Of a DNA stretch of 59,557 bases, positions 36,369-44,923 are shown in pieces. This stretch comes from Nocardiopsis prasina DSM 43845. GTDB taxonomy: Bacteria; Actinomycetota; Actinomycetes; Streptosporangiales; Streptosporangiaceae. The position numbers were made by a program, and so were the translations under genes. Numbering within the stretch: the first letter of the stretch is position 1; each line of letters begins with the position of its first letter. Location: NCBI RefSeq assembly GCF_000341265.1, contig NZ_ANAE01000205.1, positions 1-59,557 of the forward strand, in the 5' to 3' direction. Under the pieces are notes generated by a model that was not told the origin of the DNA, did not search any database, and was given only the letters and a program-made list of their open reading frames with translations.

Positions 36369-37191
36369 TACCCCTGAGAACACGACGGCACCGGGTGTCG
36401 GGGACGGCGTCGCCGACGGCCCGCTGATCGTGTTCGACCAGGTGGTGAAGCGCTTCGGCGACCTCACCGTCCTGGACCACCTCGACTTCGACGTGGCCGC
36501 CGGCGAGCGCGTCACCCTGATCGGGCCGAGCGGCTCCGGCAAGACCACCATCCTGCGCCTGCTCATGACGCTGGAGAAGGTCACCGAGGGCCGCATCAAC
36601 ATCGGCGGGGAGCCGTTCAGCCACATGCCGAAGGGCAGCGGCCTGGCCCCGGCCAGCGAGAGCTACCTGCGGCGCCGCCGCAAGAGCATCGGCATGGTGT
36701 TCCAGCAGTTCAACCTGTTCCCGAACATGACGGTGCGCAGGAACATCATGGAGGCGCCGGTCAACGTCCTCGGCCTGTCCAAGGACGAGGCCAGCGCCCG
36801 CGCCGAGGAACTGCTGGACCTGGTGGGTCTGGGCGACAAGATCGACGCCCACCCGACCCAGCTGTCCGGCGGTCAGCAGCAGCGCGTGGCGATCGCCCGC
36901 GCCCTGGCGATGCGGCCGGAGATCCTCCTGCTGGACGAGGTCACCTCGGCCCTGGACCCGGAGTTGGTGGCGGGCGTGCTGGACGTGCTGCGCGAGGTGG
37001 CCGAGACCACCGACATCACGATGCTGTGCGTGACCCACGAGATGGGCTTCGCGCGGGACGTGTCCCACCGGGTCATGATGTTCGACGAGGGCCGCATCGC
37101 CGAGGAGGGCCACCCGGACCAGATCTTCGGGGACCCCCAGGAGGAGCGGACCAAGACCTTCCTGAAGTCGGTCCTGGAGAACGGGCACTAG
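36355..37191 (+). CDS. ehuA: Ectoine ABC transporter ATP-binding protein
   Basis: A 278-residue ATPase with Walker A GPSGSGKTT, Q-loop VFQQFNLFPNMT, signature LSGGQQQRVAIARAL, Walker B EILLLDEVTSALD and H-loop CVTHEMGFARDV. It is of the GlnQ/HisP class and powers import through EhuCD. An N-terminal extension of about 22 residues precedes the domain. Last gene of the operon, followed by a strong terminator. Confidence 0.94.
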   Translation: MPPSDTPENTTAPGVGDGVADGPLIVFDQVVKRFGDLTVLDHLDFDVAAGERVTLIGPSGSGKTTILRLLMTLEKVTEGRINIGGEPFSHMPKGSGLAPASESYLRRRRKSIGMVFQQFNLFPNMTVRRNIMEAPVNVLGLSKDEASARAEELLDLVGLGDKIDAHPTQLSGGQQQRVAIARALAMRPEILLLDEVTSALDPELVAGVLDVLREVAETTDITMLCVTHEMGFARDVSHRVMMFDEGRIAEEGHPDQIFGDPQEERTKTFLKSVLENGH

Positions 37192-37210
37192 ATCCCGGCT
37201 CCCGGAGACG

Positions 37211-37260
37211 GGGCCCGCCCGGGCGTCGCGGCACACGACCGCGACGGTCCGGGCGGGCCC
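37211..37260. terminator. Large bidirectional terminator after ehuA
   Basis: A two-part hairpin: outer stem GGGCCCGCCCGG / CCGGGCGGGCCC (12 bp) and inner stem CGTCGCGG / CCGCGACG (8 bp) around a 7-nt loop. Located between convergent ehuA and the methyltransferase gene. Confidence 0.85.
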
Positions 37261-37285
37261 CGCCCCGTGTCACCTCCTGTGCGAC

Positions 37286-37984
37286 CTATTCGGCGACCAG
37301 GACGAAGAAGAGGAAACCGAGGAACCGGGTGCGCTCGCGGAGCCGCTCGGGCAGCAGGTGCCGGGGGGTGTCCGGCGAGAAGGACGGTTCGTCGATGTCC
37401 GCGACGCGGAAACCGGCCCCGGTGAAGTCCCGGACCATCGCGTGCAGCGGGCGGTGCCAGACGTTCAGGACCGCCCTCTTGCCCTGGAACTCCACCTCCA
37501 CCGGCCAGGGAGAGACCTCGAAGTAGTCGGTGTCCGGCTCCAGCAGCACGTGGGCGGCCGGATGGTCCACGGAGACCAGGAGGCGGCCGCCCGGCCTCAG
37601 GACCCGGCGCAGCTCCCGGAGCGGCCCCTCCCACTCCCTGAGGTAGTGCAACGACAGTGAGGAGACGACGTCGTCGAACCCGCCGTCGGGGAACGGGAGG
37701 GGCTCCGCGAGGTCGAGCACGCGCAGGTCGGCGTCGTCGCCGAGACGCTTCCTGGCCAGCCTCACCATCTCCGTGCTGGAGTCGAACCCGGTCACCTCGG
37801 CGCCCCGGTTCCGCAGTTCCAGGGAGAGGGGACCGGAGCCGCAGCCGGCGTCCAGGACGCGGCGGCCGCCGACGTCACCGGCGAGGTTCAGCATGGCGGG
37901 GCGCTCGTAGTGACCGTTCATGAGGTTGGCGTCGTTGTCGGCCGAGTACGCCTCGGCGAAGTCGTCGTAGTCGCTTGTGGTCAC
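37286..37984 (-). CDS. Class I SAM-dependent methyltransferase
   Basis: A protein of 232 residues. The SAM-binding motif I is VLDAGCGSGPLSLELRNRG (about 50-68), then VTGFDSS, LDLAEPLPFPDGGFDDVVSSL and LRRVLRPGGRLLVSV, the Methyltransf_11 pattern. The C-terminal part (VWHRPLHAMVRDFTGAGF) probably binds the substrate, which cannot be identified. The start is GTG 37984 with AGGAGT upstream; the longer frame is not supported. It stands alone, convergent with the ehu operon and divergent from a membrane protein gene. Confidence 0.88.
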   Translation of the reverse strand: MTTSDYDDFAEAYSADNDANLMNGHYERPAMLNLAGDVGGRRVLDAGCGSGPLSLELRNRGAEVTGFDSSTEMVRLARKRLGDDADLRVLDLAEPLPFPDGGFDDVVSSLSLHYLREWEGPLRELRRVLRPGGRLLVSVDHPAAHVLLEPDTDYFEVSPWPVEVEFQGKRAVLNVWHRPLHAMVRDFTGAGFRVADIDEPSFSPDTPRHLLPERLRERTRFLGFLFFVLVAE

Positions 37985-38218
37985 GTTGGTCTCGACTCCT
38001 GGTTCGGGGGGTGGTCGGGTCCGACGGTAACCGGCCGGGACCTCCCTGGGGGCGCCGTCCTCCGCCTGGGGACCACCTCGCCGGATTCCGGTCGTGGGGG
38101 ACGCTCTCCGGGCGTGTCGGGACCCTGGTGACAACGGGGTAACGACATACCGTAGTCATTAAGTCGCTTTTAGTTTTCCCTGGTGCAGAATGTGTGTTCT
38201 GAGACAGGGGGGACACTT

Positions 38219-39166
38219 GTGACCATGGTGCGAAGATGGGGGCTCGCCTGGGCCGTCGCCCTCGCCGCCGTCCTGATCATCGGGCCGGCGCTCATCCGGC
38301 CGGGGATGCGGGATGACGTCCTCGGTGAGTCGTCCGTGCTGTACCTGGTTTCCTGGATGCCGATGTTGATCGGCATCGTCATGGCCTGGGGACTCGTCCG
38401 GGCGTTCGGGCGACGTGACGAGCTGGACCGACGGATCGCCAGCGCCATGGACGGCCACCCCGTCCTACGCGAACTCGGCTGGATGGTGCTCCTGATCGCC
38501 GGGTTCATCCTCTCGATGGTCGTGCTGTCGTGGATCTTCACCGTCTACGGGGAGGAGACCGGTGTCTCGCCGGACCTCGCGATGTCCGTGGCACTGGTCT
38601 CGCGCCTGCTGTTCCTGTTCGCCATCCCCCTGCTGATCCTGGACCGCTCGGGCCTGACCGTCGACGGCAAGGGCACCGCCATGCCCTCGATCGCCCTGAA
38701 GGTGGGGGAGCCCTGGCGCTGGCTCGGGGTGGTGCCCGTGTTCGTCACGGTGGTCCTGATGGGCTTCCTGATCACGCCGCACATCGGGCTCCCCGAGCCC
38801 TCACTCACGCTGTACGCCATGCTGGTCGCCTTCATGGTGATCGCCACCTGCGAGGAGATCTTCTTCCGGGGGATGATGCAGACCCGGCTGGAACTGCTCC
38901 TGGGGCGCTGGGGCGGCATCGTGCTGACCTCGGTGGTGTTCGCGATGACCTACGCGTTCATCCAGCCCTACGACGCCGTCTCGCAGTTGCCCGGCATCGA
39001 CTTCGTGCACGACACCGGCATGGCCCTGCTCACCTACGGCGCCGCGGGCCTGTTCTACGGCTACCTGTGGGCGTGCTTCCGCAACACCTGGATCAACGTC
39101 CTCATGCGCGTGGCAATGTTCCTGCTCATCCTGCCGCCCGACCTCCAGATCGGCATCAGCCGGTAG
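38219..39166 (+). CDS. CPBP (CAAX protease)-like integral membrane protein
   Basis: A protein of about 315 residues with roughly eight membrane segments. The CPBP/Abi motif 1 is present as CEEIFFRG (EExxxR), which in active members carries the catalytic Glu pair. Motif 2, normally FxxxH, reads FAMTY, and motif 3, normally HxxxN, reads NTWIN, so the two usual histidines are missing. It may be an inactive or differently working member. GTG 38219 with an AGGGGGG run upstream is chosen; ATG 38225 and ATG 38183 are alternatives. Neighbours give no hint of substrate. Confidence 0.8.
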   Translation: MTMVRRWGLAWAVALAAVLIIGPALIRPGMRDDVLGESSVLYLVSWMPMLIGIVMAWGLVRAFGRRDELDRRIASAMDGHPVLRELGWMVLLIAGFILSMVVLSWIFTVYGEETGVSPDLAMSVALVSRLLFLFAIPLLILDRSGLTVDGKGTAMPSIALKVGEPWRWLGVVPVFVTVVLMGFLITPHIGLPEPSLTLYAMLVAFMVIATCEEIFFRGMMQTRLELLLGRWGGIVLTSVVFAMTYAFIQPYDAVSQLPGIDFVHDTGMALLTYGAAGLFYGYLWACFRNTWINVLMRVAMFLLILPPDLQIGISR

Positions 39167-39362
39167 CTCCGCCGCCCGCGAGTCCACGCGTCCCACCAGG
39201 TCAGGTGGGGCGCGTGATCGTGTCATGAGGAAAAACCTGCCCGGTGTCCAGGGACACGAGTGGCGATATGGGTACAGATCCTCCACAGCAGTCGCGTTGC
39301 GGTCATTTTCCCCTCACGGGGACGTCACCGTGCGGTCATGCAAAAGGGGGAGTCTGCCCACT

Positions 39363-41465
39363 GTGAGCACGGAATCAGCGCCAACGCCAGCGGGGCCCGC
39401 CACCGCCGACCTTCCCGCCGACAGGTTCATGGACCGGGAGGAGGGATGGCTCCGGTTCAACCAACGAGTGCTCGAACTCGCGGAGGACGAGAACATCCCG
39501 CTGCTCGAACGGACGCGGTTCCTCGCGATCTTCTCCAGCAACCTGGACGAGTTCTTCATGGTGCGGGTGGCCGGGCTCAAACGCCGTCTGGCCACGGGCC
39601 TGTCCGTCGCCTCACCCAGCGGGCACCACCCCAGGGACCTGCTGGAGCGCATCTCCCTGTTCACCCACGACCAGATCCTGCGCCTGATCGCCTGTTTCGA
39701 GAACAGCGTCGCCCCCGCCCTGGCCCGGGAGGGCATCAGCATCGTCCGGTGGAGCGAGCTGGACGACCGCGAACGCGAGTACCTGCACGGCTACTTCCGC
39801 CGCGCCATCTATCCGCTGGTGACACCGTTCGCGGTCGACTCCGCGCACCCCTTCCCCTACATCTCGGGCCGTTCGCTCAACCTCGCCGTCACGGTGCGCG
39901 ACTCCAACGACGACCGGCCCATGTTCGCCCGGGTCAAGGTGCCCAGCGCCCTGCCCCGGTTCATCGAACTCACCACCCACGGCGGCGGCCGCTTCGTCCC
40001 GGTCGAGGACATCATCGCCGCGCACCTGCCCCAGCTGTTCGAGGGCATGCAGGTGGTCGAACACCACGCCTTCCGGGTCACCCGCAACGCCGACCTGGAG
40101 GTCGACGAGGACGAGACCGACGACCTCGTCCAGTCCCTGGAGAACGAACTCCTGCGCCGCCGCTTCGGACCGCTCGTGCGCCTGGAGGTGGAACAGTCCA
40201 TCAGCGACGGGGCGCTGTCCATCCTCCGCGAGCAGCTCGGTGCCGAGGAGGAGGAGATCTACCGGGTCCCGGGGCCGCTCAACCTGGCCGGGCTCGCCCA
40301 GATCGCCGACACCGACCGACCCGACCTGCGCTACCCGCCCATGGTCCCGGTGGAACCGCGCGCGCTCACCTCCGGCGACCTGTTCGCGACCATCCGCGAA
40401 CGCGAGGTGCTCGTCCACCACCCCTACGAGTCCTTCGCCACCACCACGGAGCGGTTCCTCACCCTGGCCTCCACCGACCCCAAGGTCGTGGCGATCAAAC
40501 AGACCCTGTACCGCACGAGCGGCGACTCACCCATCGTCGAGTCGCTCATCGAGGCGGCCAGGGAGGGCAAGGAGGTCGTGGTCCTGGTCGAGGTCAAGGC
40601 CCGCTTCGACGAACAGAACAACATCCAGTGGGCCCGCAAGCTGGAGGAGGCGGGCTGCCACGTCGTCTACGGAGTCGTGGGGCTCAAGACCCACTGCAAG
40701 CTGTCCATGGTCATCCGCCAGGACGACGACGGCCTGCTGCGCCGCTACTGCCATGTGGGCACGGGCAACTACAACCCGAGCACCGCACGGATCTACGAGG
40801 ACTTCGGCCTGTTCAGCGCCGCCGCGGAGGTGGGTGAGGACGTCAGTGACCTCTTCAACAGCCTCACCGGGTTCTCCCGCAAGAAGCACTACCGCAGGCT
40901 CCTCGTGGCCCCCGCCGCCCTGCGCCGGGGACTCCTCAAGCAGATCGCCACCGAGGTGGAGAACAGCCTCAAGGGCGAGCCCGCCCACATCAGGATCAAG
41001 GTGAACTCCATCGTCGACGAGGAGATCATCGACGCCCTGTACCGCGCCTCGCAGTCCGGGGTCGACGTCGACCTGTGGGTGCGCGGCAGCTGCGTGCTGC
41101 GCGCCGGAGTTCCGGGCCTGTCCGAGAAGATCCGGGTGCGCAGCATCCTGGGCCGCTTCCTCGAACACTCACGCGTGTTCGTCTTCGCCAACGGCTGGCG
41201 TCCCCAGGTGTGGATCGGCAGCGCCGACCTCATGCCCCGCAACCTCGACCGGCGCGTGGAGGCACTGGTCCGGATCGCCGACCCCGAGCAGTGCCGTCGG
41301 CTGGTGGGCATCATGGAGCTGGCGATGTCCGACAGCACCTCCTCGTGGCGGCTCGAACCCGACGGTTCATGGAAGCGGGTCACCCACGACGCGGAGGGCC
41401 AACCGCTGGTCGACCTCCAGGACACCCTGAGAGGCGACCGGCACCTGAGAGTGGTGGACGGGTGA
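39363..41465 (+). CDS. ppk: Polyphosphate kinase 1
   Basis: A protein of 700 residues that polymerises the gamma-phosphate of ATP into polyphosphate. N-domain: NQRVLELAEDENIPLLERTRFLAIFSSNLDEFF. Catalytic histidine His444 in GLKTHCKL corresponds to the autophosphorylated His435 of E. coli; also seen are YCHVGTGNYNP and GSADLMPRNLDRRVE, which carries the second conserved region. GTG start with GGGGGAG about 12 nt upstream. Its stop overlaps the start of the NUDIX-phosphatase gene by 4 bp, a pairing also found in mycobacteria. Confidence 0.96.
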   Translation: MSTESAPTPAGPATADLPADRFMDREEGWLRFNQRVLELAEDENIPLLERTRFLAIFSSNLDEFFMVRVAGLKRRLATGLSVASPSGHHPRDLLERISLFTHDQILRLIACFENSVAPALAREGISIVRWSELDDREREYLHGYFRRAIYPLVTPFAVDSAHPFPYISGRSLNLAVTVRDSNDDRPMFARVKVPSALPRFIELTTHGGGRFVPVEDIIAAHLPQLFEGMQVVEHHAFRVTRNADLEVDEDETDDLVQSLENELLRRRFGPLVRLEVEQSISDGALSILREQLGAEEEEIYRVPGPLNLAGLAQIADTDRPDLRYPPMVPVEPRALTSGDLFATIREREVLVHHPYESFATTTERFLTLASTDPKVVAIKQTLYRTSGDSPIVESLIEAAREGKEVVVLVEVKARFDEQNNIQWARKLEEAGCHVVYGVVGLKTHCKLSMVIRQDDDGLLRRYCHVGTGNYNPSTARIYEDFGLFSAAAEVGEDVSDLFNSLTGFSRKKHYRRLLVAPAALRRGLLKQIATEVENSLKGEPAHIRIKVNSIVDEEIIDALYRASQSGVDVDLWVRGSCVLRAGVPGLSEKIRVRSILGRFLEHSRVFVFANGWRPQVWIGSADLMPRNLDRRVEALVRIADPEQCRRLVGIMELAMSDSTSSWRLEPDGSWKRVTHDAEGQPLVDLQDTLRGDRHLRVVDG

Positions 41466-42484
41466 ACACCCACGAGCACGGGGCAGGTCACGGGGGCCCC
41501 GACGCGGGACCCTTGAGGACGAACGTCCCCGAGATCCGCATGACCAGCGCCTTCCCGCCGCGCGACACCGCGGTGGGCGGTTACCTGGAGCCCATCCGCG
41601 CGGGCGGCGCGGTCCTCTGGCGCGACGGTCCCTCCGGTCGGGAGGTCGTCCTCATCCGGCGCCCGGACCGGGGCGACTGGACCCTGCCCAAGGGCAAGCT
41701 CAAGAACGGCGAGCACCCCATCATCGGCGCCGTCCGGGAGGTCGAGGAGGAGACCGGCCTCACCCCCGTGATGGGGCGCCGGCTCCCGCCGCAGCGCTAC
41801 CTCAAGGACGGCTGGCCCAAACAGGTGGAGTGGTGGGCGGCCACCCCGGCCCAGCCCGGCGGGCGGATCGACTACGAACCCAACGAGGAGGTGGAGACGG
41901 TCGAGTGGGTCCCCGTCGAGGAGGCCCGTGCCCGTCTCACCTACGACCACGACGTGCAGGTCCTCGACAACTTCCGGGTCGGTCCCGCACAGACCTTCCC
42001 GATCGTCCTGCTGCGGCACCTGTCGGCGGGGGAGAAGCGCTCCTGGACCGACAGCGACCTGCTGCGACCGCTCGACGAGACCGGCCGCGCCGACGCCCTC
42101 GCCCTGCCCCGGGTGCTGGGCGCCTACGGGGGGCTGCGCGCGCTGACGTCGGCGGCGGCCCGTTGCACGGAGTCCCTGCTGCCGCTGACCGTCGAGTGCG
42201 ACGTCCCCATGAGCACCGAGGGCGCCCTCACAGTGGGGCGCGCGGGCGGGGGCTACGACGTGGAGGAGGCCCGGGAGGTCATCGCGCGGGTCCTGGACGA
42301 GCAGCGGCCAACGGTCGTGTGCACCCACGGTGAGCTGGTCCCGCACCTGCTCACCGAGGTGCTCACACGGCTGGGCGCACCGCTGTCGCAGCAGCGCGGG
42401 CTGCGCAAGGGGTCGTTCTGGGTGGTGCACGTGTCCCCGGAGGGGGAGCTGGCCGGGGTGGAACGGCACGGGGTCCGCGAGTAG
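41462..42484 (+). CDS. NUDIX hydrolase fused to a histidine phosphatase (MutT1-like)
   Basis: A protein of 340 residues. The NUDIX domain (about 35-175) has the box GKLKNGEHPIIGAVREVEEETG. The C-terminal histidine-phosphatase (phosphoglycerate mutase-like) domain begins at about 180 with VLLRHLSAGEKRSW and later VVCTHGELVP. This is the mycobacterial MutT1 arrangement, in which 8-oxo-(d)GTP and diadenosine polyphosphates are hydrolysed. GTG start overlapping the ppk stop (GTGA), so translation is coupled with polyphosphate synthesis. Confidence 0.92.
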   Translation: MNTHEHGAGHGGPDAGPLRTNVPEIRMTSAFPPRDTAVGGYLEPIRAGGAVLWRDGPSGREVVLIRRPDRGDWTLPKGKLKNGEHPIIGAVREVEEETGLTPVMGRRLPPQRYLKDGWPKQVEWWAATPAQPGGRIDYEPNEEVETVEWVPVEEARARLTYDHDVQVLDNFRVGPAQTFPIVLLRHLSAGEKRSWTDSDLLRPLDETGRADALALPRVLGAYGGLRALTSAAARCTESLLPLTVECDVPMSTEGALTVGRAGGGYDVEEAREVIARVLDEQRPTVVCTHGELVPHLLTEVLTRLGAPLSQQRGLRKGSFWVVHVSPEGELAGVERHGVRE

Positions 42485-42539
42485 GTCCGCCCGTCGGCCC
42501 CGGTGAGGGAGTGGTCCGCGACGGTGACATGATGCCGTC

Positions 42540-42983
42540 ATGCCCAAACACATGGTGGCCCGGAGCGTCGTGGTCGACGCTCCGGCCAAGCGGATCTTCG
42601 ACATCGTCGCCACACCGTCACAGCACGCCGTGCTCGACGGCTCCGGCACCGTCCAGGGCGCGCAGTCCGGCCCGGACCGGTTGGAGCTGGGCTCCGAGTT
42701 CGGCATGGACATGAAGATGCTCGGGCTCCCCTACCGGATGACCAACCGCGTGGTGGAGTTCGAGGAGGGACGGCTCATCGCCTGGAGGCACGTGGGCTCG
42801 CACCGCTGGCGCTACGAGTTCCGGGAGCTGCCCGAGGGCGGGACCCTCGTCACCGAGACCTTCGACTACTCGCGGGGGCAGATCGCCCTCTACGTGCTGA
42901 GCGGCGCCCCGGCACGCAACGCTCGGGGCATCCTCCTGACGCTGGACCGGCTCAAGGCGGCCGCCGAGGCCGAGGAGGCCTGA
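42540..42983 (+). CDS. SRPBCC (START/polyketide cyclase-like) family protein
   Basis: A protein of 147 residues with the SRPBCC helix-grip pattern: MVARSVVVDAPAKRIFDIVA at the N-terminus, a central beta-sheet with LIAWRHVGSHRWRYEFRELP and TLVTETFDYSR, and a C-terminal helix. Members bind hydrophobic ligands or act as cyclases; no specific function is readable. The ATG follows 55 nt after the MutT1-like gene with only a weak ribosome site. Cytoplasmic. Confidence 0.85.
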   Translation: MPKHMVARSVVVDAPAKRIFDIVATPSQHAVLDGSGTVQGAQSGPDRLELGSEFGMDMKMLGLPYRMTNRVVEFEEGRLIAWRHVGSHRWRYEFRELPEGGTLVTETFDYSRGQIALYVLSGAPARNARGILLTLDRLKAAAEAEEA

Positions 42984-43179
42984 GACCGCGACCGGGGCGC
43001 GATCCCCCCGGTCAGCGGTCGACCGCCACGCACGGCACTCTCCGAAATGCCCTAAAGTTCGGCAAGGGCCGCGTTCCCCCGCGCCTCCCAGCCGCCGCGG
43101 CGCAGGGTGAGCGGGCCCGCTGACAGGGAGTTTCCGGTGACAGGCGTGCCGGTCGATGCGGGAAGTCGGGAGACCAGTG

Positions 43180-43887
43180 GTGGGAACGAGCTTGGGCGAC
43201 GTGTGGCAGGACGTGCTGACCGGCCAGCCCGATCCGGAACAGTGGATCATCGTCACGACCGCCGTGGTGGCTCTGGCGGCCGTGCTGCTGGGGCCGCCCT
43301 GGCGCGTGGCGCGCAACGTCGTCACCATCGCCCACGAGGGCGGGCACGCACTCGTGGCCCTGCTCAGCGGCCGCCAGCTGACCGGGATCCGACTGCACTC
43401 GGACACGTCCGGGGTGACGGTCTCCCGTGGCAGGCCCACCGGCATCGGCATGATCCTCACGGTCTTCGCCGGCTACATCGCCCCGAGCGTGATCGGCCTC
43501 CTCGGCATCCTCATGCTGATGGCGGGCTACATCACCGCGCTGCTGTGGCTGAGCATCGTGATCCTGGCGGCCATGCTGCTCATGATCCGCAACTTCTACG
43601 GCGTTCTGTCGGTCGTGGTCACCGGAGCGGTGGTCTTCGGCGTCAGCTGGTTCACCCCGCACGAGGTCCAGGCGGCCTTCGCCTACCTGTTCATCTGGTT
43701 CCTGCTGTTCGCCGGTGTGCGCCCGGTCATCGAGCTCCAGTCGCAGCGCGTGCGCAACCCCTCTCCGCACTCTGACGCCGACCAGCTCGCACGCCTCACC
43801 GGGCTCCCGGGCACCCTCTGGGTCGGAGTGTTCCTGCTGGTGAACGCCGCCGTCACCGCCCTGGGCGTGTGGCTGCTGTTCTTCTGA
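43180..43887 (+). CDS. M50-like membrane metalloprotease family protein
   Basis: A protein of 235 residues with an HEGGH motif (52-56), matching the HExxH zinc site within the second membrane segment of site-2-protease-like M50B family proteins, and about five further membrane segments. The second zinc ligand motif (NPxPxxxLDG-like) of classic S2P enzymes is not obvious. GTG 43180 with GGGAGA upstream is preferred over ATG 43156, which has no ribosome site. Substrate unknown. It is followed by a bidirectional terminator. Confidence 0.82.
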   Translation: MGTSLGDVWQDVLTGQPDPEQWIIVTTAVVALAAVLLGPPWRVARNVVTIAHEGGHALVALLSGRQLTGIRLHSDTSGVTVSRGRPTGIGMILTVFAGYIAPSVIGLLGILMLMAGYITALLWLSIVILAAMLLMIRNFYGVLSVVVTGAVVFGVSWFTPHEVQAAFAYLFIWFLLFAGVRPVIELQSQRVRNPSPHSDADQLARLTGLPGTLWVGVFLLVNAAVTALGVWLLFF

Positions 43888-43918
43888 GCGGGGGACGCAG
43901 ACCCGAGAGACGAAAACA

Positions 43919-43942
43919 GGCCCCGCGTCAGGACGCGGGGCC
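43919..43942. terminator. Bidirectional terminator
   Basis: GGCCCCGCGT and ACGCGGGGCC pair perfectly around CAGG. On the minus strand it is followed by TGTTTTCG, so it also serves the convergent STAS gene. Confidence 0.8.
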
Positions 43943-43967
43943 TTCGTCGTGCCCGGAGGCGGTGCGG

Positions 43968-44324
43968 CTACTGGGCGGTCTGCGGGGCGCTGAGCGCCAG
44001 GGCGACCGAGGCGAACACCGGGATGCGGGTGTCCAGCGAGGTGACGCGCAGGGTCTGCATGACGCGCGGCAGCGGGGCGGCGATCATCAGGAGGGCCTGC
44101 TGTTCCTTGGCGGCCTTGTGGGCGCGGATCAGCACGCGCAGCCCACTGGAGTCGATGAACCGCAGGTCGGCGCAGTCCAGCACGACGCGGCCGAAGGGCT
44201 GCGTGGTCAACGCCTCCGTGACCGCCTCCTGGAAGCGGTTCTCGGTGGCCATGTCGATCTCGCCGTCCAGGGCCAGCACTCTTCCGGCCTCGTGGAGGGT
44301 GGAGGAAATGGTCAGGTCGGGCAT
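43968..44324 (-). CDS. STAS-domain anti-anti-sigma factor
   Basis: A 118-residue STAS domain: LTISSTLHEAGRVLALDGEID, GRVVLDCADLRFIDSSGLRVLI, with the usual DSSG site at Asp58-Ser59-Ser60-Gly61, so phosphorylation is expected. It would regulate a sigma factor by binding an RsbW-like kinase. The ATG at 44324 has GGAG upstream. Unlike the STAS protein at 24459-24806 it has no antagonist next to it; the SpoIIE-type phosphatase or the MEDS-ATPase encoded elsewhere in the window may act on it. Confidence 0.92.
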   Translation of the reverse strand: MPDLTISSTLHEAGRVLALDGEIDMATENRFQEAVTEALTTQPFGRVVLDCADLRFIDSSGLRVLIRAHKAAKEQQALLMIAAPLPRVMQTLRVTSLDTRIPVFASVALALSAPQTAQ

Positions 44325-44923
44325 TGCGACTCCGGCGTACTCGGGCCGTGCCCGACGGGTCGGCGAGGCAGGCCGCACGTCTCCCCACTGGGGACGTGCG
44401 GAGACCGGTGCGATGGATGCGTTACCGCGTGAGCCAAGCTGATGGTTCATCAAGTTCCTTGCGTGGTGCCCCGGGCTGGGAACCGGGGAGGAAACGCCTT
44501 TCTCGCCTGGTTTGCTCGGAAAAGCACGGCACCGGGGCAACGCCTGGCCAGGGCCAGGAGTTCCTGGTGCCGTGTGTCGTCGGTGTGACTTGCGTCGGTG
44601 TGACGTGCGACGAGGGCTCGGTGCATGGTGTCCCCGTGCTCGGCCGTCCCGCCGGAGCCGGCGGCCGCGATCGGCCCTCCACTCGGGAGAACCCGCCCGC
44701 GACGGCGGGCATTCCCCGGTGGGTCGCGGCGGGGACCGTGGCTGGGCCGGTGGTCCCCGGTGGACCCGGCTCCTCCCGGCGCACTGTCAGGGCGCTGGAA
44801 CGCGTTGGGGCCGGGGCCGTCCAGCCTCGGACTTTACCACAGCGCTGTGGCCGATTCGTGACGGGAGCGACGCAAGGTCGTGCCTCCGTCGATTCACCGT
44901 TTCCGGGATACCTGGTGTATGGA
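44325..44923. other. 599-bp gap upstream of the STAS gene
   Basis: No gene is supported. It contains a 15-bp tandem duplication, GTCGGTGTGACTTGC and GTCGGTGTGACGTGC (44579-44608), and a 14-bp palindrome at 44837-44850. The large membrane protein gene ends at 44924 on the same strand, so this gap holds its 3' end and the STAS promoter. Confidence 0.5.
44837..44850. promoter_or_regulatory. 14-bp perfect palindrome CCACAGCGCTGTGG
   Basis: A perfect dyad with no spacer in a non-coding region, preceded by TTTA. It may be an operator. As a hairpin downstream of the membrane protein gene it would be short and loop-less, so a protein site is more likely. Confidence 0.4.
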
